NCBI GenBank assembly: GCA_018105865.1
Contig: CM030836.1
Coordinates: 1,798,001 to 1,862,000 of the forward strand
Direction of reading: 5' to 3'
Length of the DNA stretch: 64,000 nt
Source: Metaphire vulgaris
Taxonomy: Eukaryota > Annelida > Clitellata > Crassiclitellata > Megascolecidae
Part shown: piece after piece, positions 22,137 through 32,285 of the stretch
Layout of the letters: every line of letters starts with the position of its first letter
Numbering within the stretch: the stretch's first letter is position 1
Notes under the pieces: generated by a model
Seen by the model: the letters and a program-made list of their open reading frames with translations, nothing else
Told to the model about the DNA's origin: nothing
Databases searched by the model: none
Translations under genes and position numbers: made by a program

Positions 22137-23404
22137 TACAGTTAAATAATTTTTATACAATGATTTGCAAAATTTTTCTATACTCAGACTTTTTCTGGAC
22201 ACGGCATTGTCCCCAATATCCCTCCTTCTTTCTCGGGACGTTGACCAAAATTTCGGAAGTCTCGGAAAAATCTGGACGTTTGGCAACCCTAGATTAAGGG
22301 CTCTGGGTAAACTTTCGCTTCTGAGGCAGTTCGAAGGGTTCTATAGAACGGTGATTCTTTGTATTCTTACTTTATTCATTAAAGTTCAAGATAGAATGTA
22401 TTTATTCAAGATAATATTATCCTCAAATGCTGCCAAAGAATGGAAATTTGGTTTGCTAGACATCTCTGAGAAGTTGAGAACAACTTAACTGAACTTCTTG
22501 TTATAGTTAGGCCCTATTTGTCGTTAAATTTAAAAGTGTTGAAGCCAATCCTGCTGCTATTAAACACTAATCTAAAGATAGTTATCATAAAGTTACATAG
22601 ACAAACTAGATTTAATTTTCTATTGTATTTAATCTGCAATCAACAAATCATAAGTTTCTACAGCAGCAGCAGCAACATCACCTGTGTTTAGGGTATTAGT
22701 AGATGGTATACTTGTCCCACTAGATTTGTCAGCAATCTTACAACAGCAGTTGATCTAAGAGCGAACTTAACTTCAATATAATTATTAAATAATAAAGCAG
22801 ACGTTGAGTCTACTAAGCGTTTTTATTCAGCTTAGCTATTTCATGAATAGGTATTGAAACTGTTTAGTCGATCAAAGCTAAATAGCTCAGAATTTCAGTG
22901 CAAAGCCAGTCGACTTTGTTGAATCTCCAAATGCTGGAACATCTCTAGGAAATCTTGCACCATATTCTTCATCGTCGGCCAGAAGCTTGGTATAAGCCTT
23001 GTCACCCAATGGCGGCTTTATTTATCATTTATTATCTAAATTTTGAAAAATTGATACGACGATTCTTATCGATAATGCCTCAATTTAGTTTGTCAGATGG
23101 ACAGCACTTAGGTTATTTGCTCTTAGCAGAAATTAAGCTTAAGATACGATCAATCGTCGATCATCTTAATGAACCGCCATTATCATCAACGTTAATAGCT
23201 CGTCGTTTTTAACTTGCCTAGACTTGCATCCCTTTAGCTGACATTACAGATATGGCTCCTCGTGCTAATGTTTATTCAGCAAATATTTACTGCCACTCCA
23301 AAAATACATTCGTTTTCTTAGAAGTCAGCATATCGTTCTATTATGTCTATGTTTTAGATAGCATGATAACAATCATTATATAATTAATTAATAGAAGTCA
23401 GCAT
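22134..23404. other. Intron sequence, no gene seen
   Basis: No reading frame here resembles a known domain, and no inverted-repeat ends were found. Confidence 0.4.
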
Positions 23405-23516
23405 TTTAAAATGGCTAAATAAAGAGACAGGTTAAGTCCTAGTATTTAATCTGTCCTGTAAGTCGTGCATATTAAATACTAGGACTTAACCTGTCTCTTT
23501 ATTTAGCCATTTTAAA
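23405..23516. repeat. Perfect inverted repeat, 46-bp arms, 20-base loop
   Basis: Arm 23405-23450 begins TTTAAAATGGCTAAATAAAG and arm 23471-23516 ends CTTTATTTAGCCATTTTAAA. I compared all 46 positions and found no mismatch. The loop contains GTAAGTCGTGCAT, which recurs just downstream. Confidence 0.95.
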
Positions 23517-23545
23517 TAAGTACGTCGTAAGTCGTAAGTCGTGCA

Positions 23546-24393
23546 AGCTCTGGACGGTTTCACGGGGGCATTAGAATAGGAGGGAAGAAGATTTCAAACT
23601 TAAGATACGCAAACGATATCATACTATTCGGTGGCTCAAACAAAGAATTACAAGATTTGGTATCTAGTGTGGATAAAATAGGGAAAAAATACAACATGAT
23701 GAGTAATATTGATAAAACCAAGGTAATGGCAACAAAAGACAAGAGCTGCAACATCAAAATTCAGAGTACAGTATTGGAACAGGTCAATACCTTCCCGTAT
23801 TTAGGGTCCATCATATCAGACGACAATTCAAGCGAAGCCGACATAAGAAGCAGATTGAATAAAGGACGTGGGGCGGGAACATCATTAAACAAAATATGGA
23901 AAAGTCACAACATTCCTGTGAGCACAAAAGTCCGGTTACTGAGATCAATGGTGTGGCCGGTCGCCACGTATGGCTGTGAAAGCTGGACAATAATGAAGGA
24001 AGATGAACGGCGCATACAGGCATTCGAAATGAAAGGTTTAAGACAAATAATGAGCGTTTCCGGGAAAGCAAAGACGAATGAGTGGGTAATGGGTAAAGCA
24101 GGAGTTCAAAGAACCCTACTGGAAACAGTAAAGAAAAGAATACTGAAATACTGGGGACATATTATGCGAACAAAGCAGGAGTGTCTGGAGAAGGATATAA
24201 TGCAGGGCACAATGCCTGGATCACGAAAAAGAGGCAGGCCAAGAAAAAAGTGAAAAGACAACATCAAAGAATGGACAGGACTCACTATCGAGCAGGCGAT
24301 AAGAAGAGCAGAAGTTCGTAACATCTGGAAGATGACAGTTCATAATGCAACCAATATTCGGAGCGAAGACGGTTGAAGACAAGACAAGACAAG
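23546..24393 (+). mobile_element. RTE-clade LINE, 5'-truncated, with 12-bp target duplication
   Basis: Opens IRIGGKKISNLRYANDIILF, then TKVMATKD, FPYLGSIISDD, STKVRLLRSMVWPVATYGCE, SWTIMKEDERRIQAFEM, HIMRTKQ and SRKRGRPRKK before a stop. This is the palm-to-C-terminus part of an RTE/BovB-type reverse transcriptase. The catalytic YADD is YAND here. GTAAGTCGTGCA flanks both sides (23534-23545 and 24393-24404), so the copy inserted already truncated. The 3' tail is (ACAAG)n-like. The duplication base at 24393 may belong to either element or flank. Confidence 0.88.
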
Positions 24394-24404
24394 TAAGTCG
24401 TGCA

Positions 24405-24733
24405 TAAGCAAAGGCTGGATTTGAGGTCAAGTAATTTCAATATTCATAATAATTGAAGCAAACGCGAATATGCAACTGAAAGTCAGAAATGGATGCTGTT
24501 GTTTTGATTGTTTTGTTATAAGATTCTAATTGGTAATCTACAGTATTCGTGGTTTTCTCTTGTTCTGAATTGAAAATAAACCTCGGATTGTTAGCAATTT
24601 CAATCATTTACGACACCGATTAGTCTAGCCAATTAATTATTGACTAGACTAAATTCTGTTGAAAAGATAGACTAAGCAATTGATTGACCATTTAACTGAC
24701 TTTCCATTGTTGCGCCACAATTATTGGACTTAC
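24405..24733. other. Intron sequence after the RTE copy
   Basis: AT-rich; nothing recognised before the linker exon donor. Confidence 0.4.
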
Positions 24734-24841
24734 CGTGTTCTTTAGAATTCACATTGCCCTGGGTAGTTGTCTCTTTGTCGGAAGAGCCTTTTACGCTGCT
24801 GTTCGTCCCATGGGATGGACACGCGAAGTCTCTGGTGACAC
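24734..24841 (-). CDS. Ser/Thr-rich linker exon of the multi-Ig receptor
   Basis: A 108-nt phase 1-1 exon with acceptor GGCGTACAG and donor CACG/GTAAGTCC. Translation is VTRDFACPSHGTNSSVKGSS then DKETTTQGNVNSKEH, a hydrophilic, probably O-glycosylated hinge with one cysteine and one NSS sequon. Splicing from the first Ig exon restores Arg (C+GT) and into the second Ig exon restores Gly (G+GA). Frame continuity across both neighbours is the main support; there is no recognisable domain, so it could be alternatively spliced. Confidence 0.55.
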
Positions 24842-25263
24842 CTGTACGCCAAGATAGAATGGCATAAGCTAAACTCTAGTCAGTCTATTATAACAAAATC
24901 CAGAACGTTTTATAATCTGTTAATAGGCCTAGATAGGGGTTGGATAGGATACGCTGGCTTCCTATTACCCGGGAAATAGAAATGGGTGCTCACACCCGTG
25001 GAAACATGACCGTTATATCGCACTCCTTAGTTGTAGAGTGTGGTTATCTTATAGTTGAGTGTAGAGGTAAGAGTTGCAACCGAGATTATGCTAAATTGGA
25101 CGGGTGTATGAGTGGATTTTTAAAAAAACATTGCCCTATTGTAACTATTCATATATAATTGATTTATTTAAAGACGTTGAATGCAGTTTTCTCAGAATGT
25201 ATATTGCTTCACCTTTCCCCTAAGTCTTCATATTGGTAATGCCTATAGCTTCAATTAACTTAC

Positions 25264-25575
25264 GCTGTACTTTTATGACATCTGTGCTGCAATTAAATCT
25301 GCCTCCATCTGTGGCTGTCGTTTGACAAACGAAGACGGATCCATCATAAAGTAGGTCAGGTCTCAGGGTTAAACTGCAGTTAATTCTGTTGAGTTGTTGC
25401 TGGCAGACTGAAGCGTTGAAAGGTTGACTGTCGTTTGCTAGACTCCAACTTAGACTCGGAGGATTGCCGATAAATGATACAGTGCAGTCAAATGTCATAA
25501 CCTCCATACTGCTGCAATGGCTAGGATCTACGTAGCCAGCGGCAGGCATGTTAGAACTGCAGACTGGAATAGACT
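25264..25575 (-). CDS. First Ig-domain exon of the multi-Ig receptor
   Basis: A 312-nt phase 1-1 exon with acceptor TTTTTGTAG and donor CAGC/GTAAGTTA. It reads ESIPVCSSNMPAAGYVDPSH then EVMTFDCTVSFIGNPPSLSW ... INCSLTLRPDLLYDGSVFVC. The Ig fold is shown by cysteines in FDC and FVC and the tryptophan in LSW. Extra cysteines (VCSS, SHCSS, VCQQ, FNCS) suggest additional disulfides. The six exons together give 645 codons plus stop with no frame break. The exon with initiator and signal peptide must lie at higher coordinates; I did not find it in this window with confidence. Confidence 0.75.
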
Positions 25576-25739
25576 CTACAAAAATACACAAGGTAGAAAC
25601 ACAAATATAGTGTCTATAAAATCAATGTACAGTATGGCCCAATGAAAACGGTACCACCCAGTTTCATTGCAAGACTTTCGACAACGCATTGGTCAATTTG
25701 CGTGAACTTTGCTGTGCCTCCTGAGATATTATGTCGTGA

Positions 25740-26170
25740 ACGAAGTCTATCTGTCAGTCATCCAGTCGTCTCTGACTTTGTGTGACATTATGGACTTTGA
25801 TATGACATTCTTTTCTGTCCTCGACCGCATTTCTCAGTTCCTCGATTTTGATGTTCATTGCTTCCATAATGTTACCAATCCATCTTGGCCTGTGTCTGCC
25901 ACTTTTTCTTCTCCCTTCAACAGCTGCTAGCATCAATGATTTCATCAACGAATCTTCTCATAACATTCCCAAACACTCCAGCTGTTGTTTTAGGGTCAGT
26001 CCTTCTATGGTGTGTTGGCTTGATTTCTGCAATCACCTCTTGATTTGTTCTCTTCTATGTCAATGAGAGCCTCACCATTTTTCTCCAGAACCATGTTTCG
26101 AATGCATCAATTCGCCTGAGGTGCTTTCTTCGATGTATCCAGTCGTTTAAGTCTTATTGTAAAATGTCAA
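25740..26170 (-). mobile_element. RTE-clade LINE 3' fragment
   Basis: The minus-strand frame VEGRRKSGRHRPRWIGNIME ... IEELRNAVEDRKECHIKVHN matches the C-terminal end of RTE/BovB ORFs (GRRRRGRQR.RW.DGI ... L..LRE.V.DR..W). Upstream, degraded pieces (AFETWFWRKM, VMRRFVDEI) continue the match. Confidence 0.75.
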
Positions 26171-27135
26171 TCCGCGTTGGCGTCAAATACAGAAAACCCA
26201 GGTTTGCTGTAGGACGCGTTCATCAAACGATAGGCAACTATGCTTGCTGCTAATATTAATAACAAACGTTTTTGATACAGTATCTGAATACATGTTTTTC
26301 TTACTTATTTATTATCGTCTGCTTTGACAGCGTCAAGCTAATATCTCTGTTTTAATATCCAATTTGTTCTTTTTAAAATACATTTAGAAATATCTAATTA
26401 AATATCGAAAGATCATCTCTCCCTGCTTAAGGGCTTTTGTCAGAAGAAGGAATGAGATTCGGCACGACCAGTGGCGGGGCAATGGAGGTTGGAGGGTTGG
26501 GGGTTGAACACCCCTACTTGCCATCAGGGCCACCCTTGAGATTCGTGCAAAATTGCAGAGACATTTTTGTGGGTGGGGGTAGGGGTGGCTTTTTGTGTTA
26601 CAGTGTTTGTATACAGTATGTTGATTGGCAATGATTGCGTTCCGTTAACCTTTGAGTTAGTTGAAGGTGGATCATCATAAATTCATAATGTGAACTGCAA
26701 TATAATTCTGTATGGTTCACCTTAATACACTTTAAAGTTGGCAGTCACGACTTCTAAAAAAAATTGCAGCCAGAAGGACAATCCACAGACACACAGAAAT
26801 TGAAGTGAAATTGCATGACAAACAGGGCATTTCTCACTTTATACCAGTTAAGCCCTATAATGTCAGCAATCAAACATAGTAGCTCGTCTTTTGCACGAAC
26901 GCGTCCTACAACTAGTCTGTGTTTTCGCTAGACAGTGCCACTGAATTCGAAAATAAAGAAAGAAAGAACCTAAAAACACATGAAGTGTGCATAAAGTGGC
27001 TCCAGCGCCTTTGAGTTTCATGTTCGGACATGATATTGTCCGTTACGCAGTTGGAGTATGAATATACAGTCGAGTGAAAATGCCACTAAACGCCTTCTGA
27101 AGCTTCCGATTAGCAGCTTATTAAGGCCGACGAAT
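26171..27135. mobile_element. Possible element with inverted GTAGGACGCGTTC ends
   Basis: GAAAACCCAGGTTTGCTGTA then GGACGCGTTCATC near 26196 is mirrored by GAACGCGTCCTACAACTAGT near 26897 followed by CTGTGTTTTC. A third occurrence (AGCGAAAACACACACTTGCT) is near 19522. Between the ends is AT-rich non-coding DNA. Target duplications are not clear. Confidence 0.4.
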
Positions 27136-27451
27136 AAGTGGCGTAGCGAGGTGGCGAAGGGGATGGCAGTCGCCCTCGAACGCCGAGGTGGGGGGAGGGC
27201 GCCAAAATCGGATTTGGGGTTATTAAAAATAAACGAGATGCGACAGCGACGAAGTCTTTATTCTCGTCAGGACACAGGAGAGCAGGAGAGGCATGGAAGT
27301 ATGGAGAGGGGCCGCGTCGCAGAGTGAGAGGGCTCCGTAGGACCATAAGCGATGAACTTTTTTTGCCTGTCAGCGATTTTTGACGGTCGAGGGCGCCAAC
27401 AGTAGGCCTACACCTTACCCCCGGGCGCCGGATACCCTCGCTACGGCACTG
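27136..27451. mobile_element. MITE of the CAGTGGCGTAGC family
   Basis: Ends AGTGGCGTAGCGAGG and CCTCGCTACGGCACTG. Flanks CGACGAATA and CGACGGGTA may be a diverged target duplication. The internal CTTTTTTTGCCTGTCAGCGA is a version of the motif shared by several MITE families here. Confidence 0.7.
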
Positions 27452-27658
27452 CGACGGGTATTTGACTAAGAGTTCGATGTGGCTTGAGGCCAATGCTAAC
27501 ATTCAATGACAACCACTGCATGTTAACAAAAGAGACTGCATCATAAACTTCGATTAAGACTAAATGGTTTCTGCTATTGTAGAAGTCTCACTGATAACTC
27601 ATGATAAATACTCATATTCACATTGATGAAAGAAATTAATTATATTAGAGATAACATG

Positions 27659-27875
27659 CAGTGATGTGACCAAGACAGTAAGTGGCAAGACCAAGACCAA
27701 GACACAAACCTTCAAGACCAAGACATTATGTGCCGAGACCAAGACCGAGACCAAGACACTAGAGCTCAAGACCAAGACTGAGACAGTAATTTTAAACATC
27801 AAGAAAACATATAAAACAGTTTTATGCCGCATGACATAGATATATCTATACAAACATATTATATTATTACTATTA

Positions 27876-27939
<64 letters not shown>

Positions 27940-28196
27940 CTGGAGGGCTCACGGTGAAAATCTGTTATTGCTCCATAATTCGGAAGACATCAACCACAGA
28001 AAACATTACTCAGTGGAAAAACCACTGTCTCGTTGTCTCGGCACTGTCTCGGTCTTGAATCGCAAGACCAAGACAGTAATGACGAGACCAAGACCAAGAC
28101 CGAGACACTGACCCGCAAGACCAAGACCAAGACATTGAAAATACTGTCTCGAGACTGTCTCGAGACGAGACAGTGTCTCGAGACGTCACATCACTG
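27659..28196. mobile_element. hAT-type element with AAGACC/CTCGAGAC low-complexity ends
   Basis: Begins CAGTGATGTGACCAAGAC and ends GAGACGTCACATCACTG. It is flanked by a perfect 8-bp duplication ATAACATG (27651-27658 and 28197-28204). Both subterminal regions consist of irregular CAAGACCAAGAC / CTGTCTCGAGAC arrays. A (TTA)n microsatellite lies inside at about 27863-27938. No transposase frame. Confidence 0.9.
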
Positions 28197-28296
28197 ATAA
28201 CATGACAGAGATCACATGCGTTAGGATGCAGTAGGATTGCAGTCATATCCTGTTCAAAGAACAATTGACACAGACGTCAAATAATTATTTAGTAAC

Positions 28297-28404
28297 TGGC
28301 TGTTAACCGCCAAAAATGACGGTGGAGAGTGGCTATCTCCTTCCCAGATTTATTGCAAAAGTTCATTATTATTATTATTTTTATTTTTATAGCGCCGTGT
28401 CATA

Positions 28405-28479
<75 letters not shown>

Positions 28480-28480
28480 G
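28297..28480. repeat. Relic of the CCGTCAAAAATGACGG foldback end plus LINE tail microsatellite
   Basis: GTTAACCGCCAAAAATGACG followed by GTGGAGAGTGGCTA is a diverged version of the 14202 end. It is followed by TATAGCGCCGTGTCATAG and a (TTA)n run, which in minus orientation is a LINE-type 3' end. Confidence 0.5.
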
Positions 28481-28519
28481 TTCGTATTATTGCATATAAC
28501 ATCAGCAGAGTTACTGGCC

Positions 28520-28800
28520 TCAAGGCTGAAGGAAAAGAAACTGTGGACTTTTTTCAAAGAATGGTAGCAACCAAGACTGTCAAGTTGCATTTCCTTCATA
28601 GCCACCTGAACTACTTCCCTTCAAACCTTGAAGCTATGAGTGAAAAACAAGGAGAACGCTTCCACCAAGACCATGGAACGTAAATATCAAGGCAGATGGA
28701 ACTCAAACATGATGGCAGACTACTGCTGGTGTTTACAGCCGTGACACGCGTGATCATAACTATGCCAGAGCATCCAAAAGGGGAAGATTTCTGCCTCAAA
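28520..28800 (+). pseudogene. Fragment of the 2.6-3.8 kb transposase-like family
   Basis: The translated pieces TVKLHFLHSHLNYFPSNLEA, MSEKQGERFHQD and, after a frameshift, RKYQGRWNSNMMADYCW align with MSLKIHFLHSHLD, SDEHGERFHKD and RYQGKWSPSMLGDYCW of the larger copy. Only about 70 codons remain. Confidence 0.75.
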
Positions 28801-29024
28801 ATTAAAATTTAGACAACTAGCTAATGCTCCTATTGTTCTCTTGCTTAGACAACAGACTCGTTCTTTGCTTGAATAAGATATATTACACGTTATCGCTTCT
28901 TCAGAATTTCTTGTTATCCCTTATATTTGACTTGAACACATTTAGAAAGCGTTCCTTATTTACGAAAAATTTGACGTATTGCATATTTTTTGACTTCATA
29001 TCTGGAATCAGCACCTTTCATTTG

Positions 29025-29503
29025 GGTCTTGCCCCCCCCCCCACCGCAGGGGCTGCTCACCATAACGGAACCTACGACTACGGTTTGAGCCTACGGTTCC
29101 AATGGGATTTGGTTTCCCACGGGGATGCCCCCCCAGTGGGGCCTACGGACCCTTTTGGGCAAACGGTTCCTTTTGGGCTGACGGCTTGGTCTCCCACGGA
29201 AAGAATGATCCTTGGCGGGATGCTGTGCCCCCGTTAAGGCTTACGGCCCCACACGGGAAACTACGCCCCCAGTATGGCCTACAACCCCACATGGGGGATG
29301 CGCCCCCAGTGGTGCCGTACAACGTGCAGCCAAATAGGACGCTTCCCCGTGGGGTCAATCAGCCAATCAGGACGCTTCGTGAAGCTCCGCCGTTACAAAG
29401 TTTGGTTGCCTATGTCAGCGATGTCGTTGAACGTCTGCCGTTTAGCGTGACTGACAAACTTACCGGACAAAGAGAACTATTATTTGAGATGGCGAATAAT
29501 TAA
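29025..29503 (+). other. Isolated GC-rich, semi-repetitive block with an open frame
   Basis: After a C-homopolymer at 29031-29041, the sequence becomes strongly GC-rich for about 400 bases. It contains repeated phrases GCCTACGG, CCCCCAGTGGGGCC and CCCCACATGGGGGATG on a spacing that is not constant. A plus-strand frame from ATG 29102 runs 133 codons (GFPRGCPPSGAYGPFWANG, later PLQSLVAYVSDVVERLPF) to a TAA, with no known domain. It could be a decayed minisatellite, or an exon of an unknown gene. Confidence in coding is low. Confidence 0.3.
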
Positions 29504-30207
29504 TATAAATTAAATATTCAATATATTATATACTAATTATATTAATATAATTATTCTATAATAATATTAACATATAATCAAATAATTAATTAATCATACT
29601 AATTAAGCAGGGACATATACTGTTTGTAGATTTATTTTACGGCCTCTTTACAGTTGGCAGTTTGACTCACCATTACTGGAGCCTGCGATGACAATGGCGA
29701 ACATCAGCGCCTCCGTTGCAAGCGAATGGCGTCTATTCATCGCCTTCTACGAACTTAACTCTATTATATTCCAGACGTGCAACGCAATGGCGATAAAGCT
29801 AGAATACTAAAGAACTCTGTCTTCTATGATCTTCACCTATTATTCTTAAAGACTTAGACGTTGACCGTATGCAGAGAAACTTTAATCCAAACTCTCATAT
29901 TCCTTCGTTAGTTCTCGTTTAGTCAGATGTCAAAGCATCATTGAAACGATCAGCAAAAAGGAGAACTGTTTGCTGCATTGAAAACACACAGGGCAATTAC
30001 CCCCCACCCCTCCCCCAATTACTGTAAAGTCTCATAAAGATCACGTGTTTCATTATCGAATTACTTGGAACATTGATAGTTAATTGCACTTAAATAAATA
30101 GGCCTAGCATGCCATTCGCTGACATCCTATTCCGATAATGTTCGCATAAGACCACCTTCAGATCTACTCATAGTGTGGTACTGACTCATAGTGTGGTACT
30201 GTATAGA
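29504..30207. other. Intergenic, no gene seen
   Basis: Very AT-rich at first (ATTAATATAAT runs to about 29600), then unremarkable. Confidence 0.4.
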
Positions 30208-30215
30208 CTCTAGTC

Positions 30216-30569
30216 CAGCGGTTCTCAACCTTTATAGTGCCTCGACCCTTTTAATTCAATTCCCCATTATGTGGCGACCCCCAAACGGTAAAATTATTTT
30301 CGTTCACAATGTAAACTGCTAAAAATAATAATGCTACGACAAACAAATTGTTCGAAATCGTTATTATTATATTGTCTCCATGTCTATCTTCGAATGACAA
30401 TTATAGAAAACAACTAGTACGTCGTAACTACCACTGAGGAAATTTTGTACAAATTTTGTACAATAACAAGACAAGAGACAACCCCATATTTCTGATGGTC
30501 TCGGGTGACCCCTGGCAAATCGTCATTCGACCCCCGTGGGGGTCGCGACCCACAGGTTGAGAACCGCTG
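30216..30569. mobile_element. hAT MITE of the CAGCGGTTCTCAACC type
   Basis: Ends CAGCGGTTCTCAACCTTTAT and CACAGGTTGAGAACCGCTG, with a perfect 8-bp duplication CTCTAGTC (30208-30215 and 30570-30577). These termini are characteristic of a very widespread animal hAT group that includes the SPIN elements (family knowledge). The 354-bp copy has no coding capacity. Confidence 0.93.
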
Positions 30570-30887
30570 CTCTAGTCAAAATGCTTGTTAGTAATTGCGA
30601 AATTGGCGCGGACTCACTAATTTCACGGCGGACAACAATAAATATTAAGGACGAGTTCGAACTCTTTGCCAGGTAATGAAAGTAGTGATGACTGCAAGAT
30701 TTAAGAGTTTTGCGAGCGAGCGCTCGGTACTTGAGTAACAGTCACGAGCAAATAAAATTTAAAAGTTTTGAAACGTAGATGATAAAGTTCCTATTTTAAA
30801 TGTGAAACGTTGTAGCAGAAGCAGTTTAAAAAATCGATTTCAAAGCATCTGGTTAGGTCTGCCAGGTAGTTTGCGTACTGATTAATT

Positions 30888-31133
30888 ATGCAGGTACAGA
30901 GGTATTATCGTCTCATCCTTCTGCATCCGCTTCCGGTCATCCGTTCCATACGCGGAGAATTTTGTACGTTTCAACAGGACAACGCTCCGACTTACCATGT
31001 TCATGAAACAGTGGAATTCTTGTCACAAAGTACACCTGATTTCATTCACTTTTCCGTAATCTTGACCATTCGTGCAATTGGTGGTCAGTGGTCACTTCGA
31101 ACACAAACTGTAAACGACGTCATTACAAGATAG
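30888..31133 (+). pseudogene. Tc1/mariner transposase fragment
   Basis: The frame contains IRGEFCTFQQDNAPTYHVHE then TVEFLSQSTPDFI. This is the block around the second catalytic Asp of Tc1-like transposases (QQDNAP...H...T..FL....I). N-terminal and C-terminal parts are missing and the reading frame decays after PDFI. Confidence 0.75.
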
Positions 31134-31529
31134 CAATGGCGATTTTCCCGTTGTGGAGATTTGCGATTTTCGGTTCAGCATTTTACAAATCTCGTAAACT
31201 GTAGGTCTACGAATGAATTTGTTGAAATGTGCATATGATGATACTGCAGAATAGATGATATATTTAATGTGGATAATTTATTTTTGACAACATGGCTTCG
31301 CATACATTTATAACACCAGTCCTACACCTTGCTTGTTTTTCTCAGGGCAGATGGATTTTGGAATATAAAGAAAAACTTAAATGGCTGCATTCAGGAAATG
31401 ATACTGCAGACAGCCTACACTAAATTTCATGCAATGAAACATAGTGGTAGCGGATTTATCGACCCAACCAGTAGATCAATGCTCTGAGATGCTTGTTAGC
31501 AGAAATTGCATCACGGGTTTTAGATGGGG
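31134..31529. other. No gene recognised
   Basis: Probably flank of the Tc1 remnant; its inverted-repeat ends were not found. Confidence 0.35.
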
Positions 31530-31735
31530 GCCTATGTAGAAAGAGACGGCAAGATTTAAGGGTCATAACATATAGGTCTAATTGTTTGAAACCATGTAGA
31601 CAATGCGATGAGGCAGCTAAGAAGGCCAATGGAATTCTAAAGCCTGATCACAATAACGGCAGTGAGCAGAGAAAATAATTAAATAGTAAGACTTTACAAG
31701 GCATTGGCAATTTGGCACATCCCAGACATGGACAT
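31530..31735 (+). mobile_element. CR1-clade LINE fragment
   Basis: RRQDLRVITYRSNCLKPCRQ then CDEAAKKANGIL is the CR1 pattern (KDLGV......LK...QC..A.KKAN.ILG). It lies just upstream of the region represented by 21478-22133 and belongs to the same or a closely related family. Confidence 0.65.
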
Positions 31736-31742
31736 GGGTTGG

Positions 31743-32031
31743 CAGTGGCGGTTCCACGTGGGGGATGAGTGGGGATGCATCCCCCCACCGGACTTTCGAA
31801 CTTACTTTTTTGCTTGTGAAACCTATTTTTTGGGTAAGAGTTTAGTAATTGGGATGACCTTTTTGATTGTCAGCCTATTTTTGGTGAAATTGTAGTAAAA
31901 TCAGGAATAAAATTCCCTTTTTCCAGCCTTTTTCGGCAAAGTTTATTGATTTTCCCTTATATTTTCATCCCCTACCAACTTTATAAGAATTCATTCATCC
32001 CCTCCACCAAGAAATCCTGGAACCGCCACCG
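31743..32031. mobile_element. hAT-type MITE, CAGTGGCGGTTCC family
   Basis: Ends CAGTGGCGGTTCCACGTGGG and CCTGGAACCGCCACCG, with a perfect 8-bp duplication TGGGTTGG (31735-31742 and 32032-32039). Length 289 bp. Inside are TTGCTTGTGAAACCTATTTT and GATGACCTTTTTGATTGTCA, versions of the shared MITE motif. Confidence 0.9.
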
Positions 32032-32285
32032 TGGGTTGGGTCCACCCATGGGTTGGGTTGGGCTGGGTTAGAAATTTCCATTTTATGGTGGGTTGGGCTG
32101 GGTTGTTTGGGTAAGATAATAAGTCAAGTTTTCTTCGGTGACGATGTAATGCAGAATTTTAGCGCCATAATATTCAGCGCATTTCAATGGTTTCAACAAA
32201 TGCTATGATTTCAACCGTTTCCGCTTTTTCTTGATCATTCTTTGTCTGGGTTTGGTTGGGTTGGGTCAAGTAGCCCGGCAAAAAG
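32032..32285. repeat. GGGTTGGG-rich low-complexity blocks flanking AT-rich DNA
   Basis: Irregular GGGTTGGGCTGGGTT arrays at 32032-32115 and GGTTTGGTTGGGTTGGGTC at 32250-32268. This could be another hAT-type element with low-complexity ends, but target duplications were not resolved. Confidence 0.45.

Noticed and set aside
26437..26634. Possible gene or full MITE at ACCAGTGGCGGGGCAATGG
   Set aside because: Only one MITE-like end is visible and the frame is Gly-rich low-complexity sequence.
27599..28111. Frames with long Ile, Tyr or Asn runs
   Set aside because: They read through a (TTA)n microsatellite inside a hAT MITE; the same happens at 28387, 40725 and 50543.
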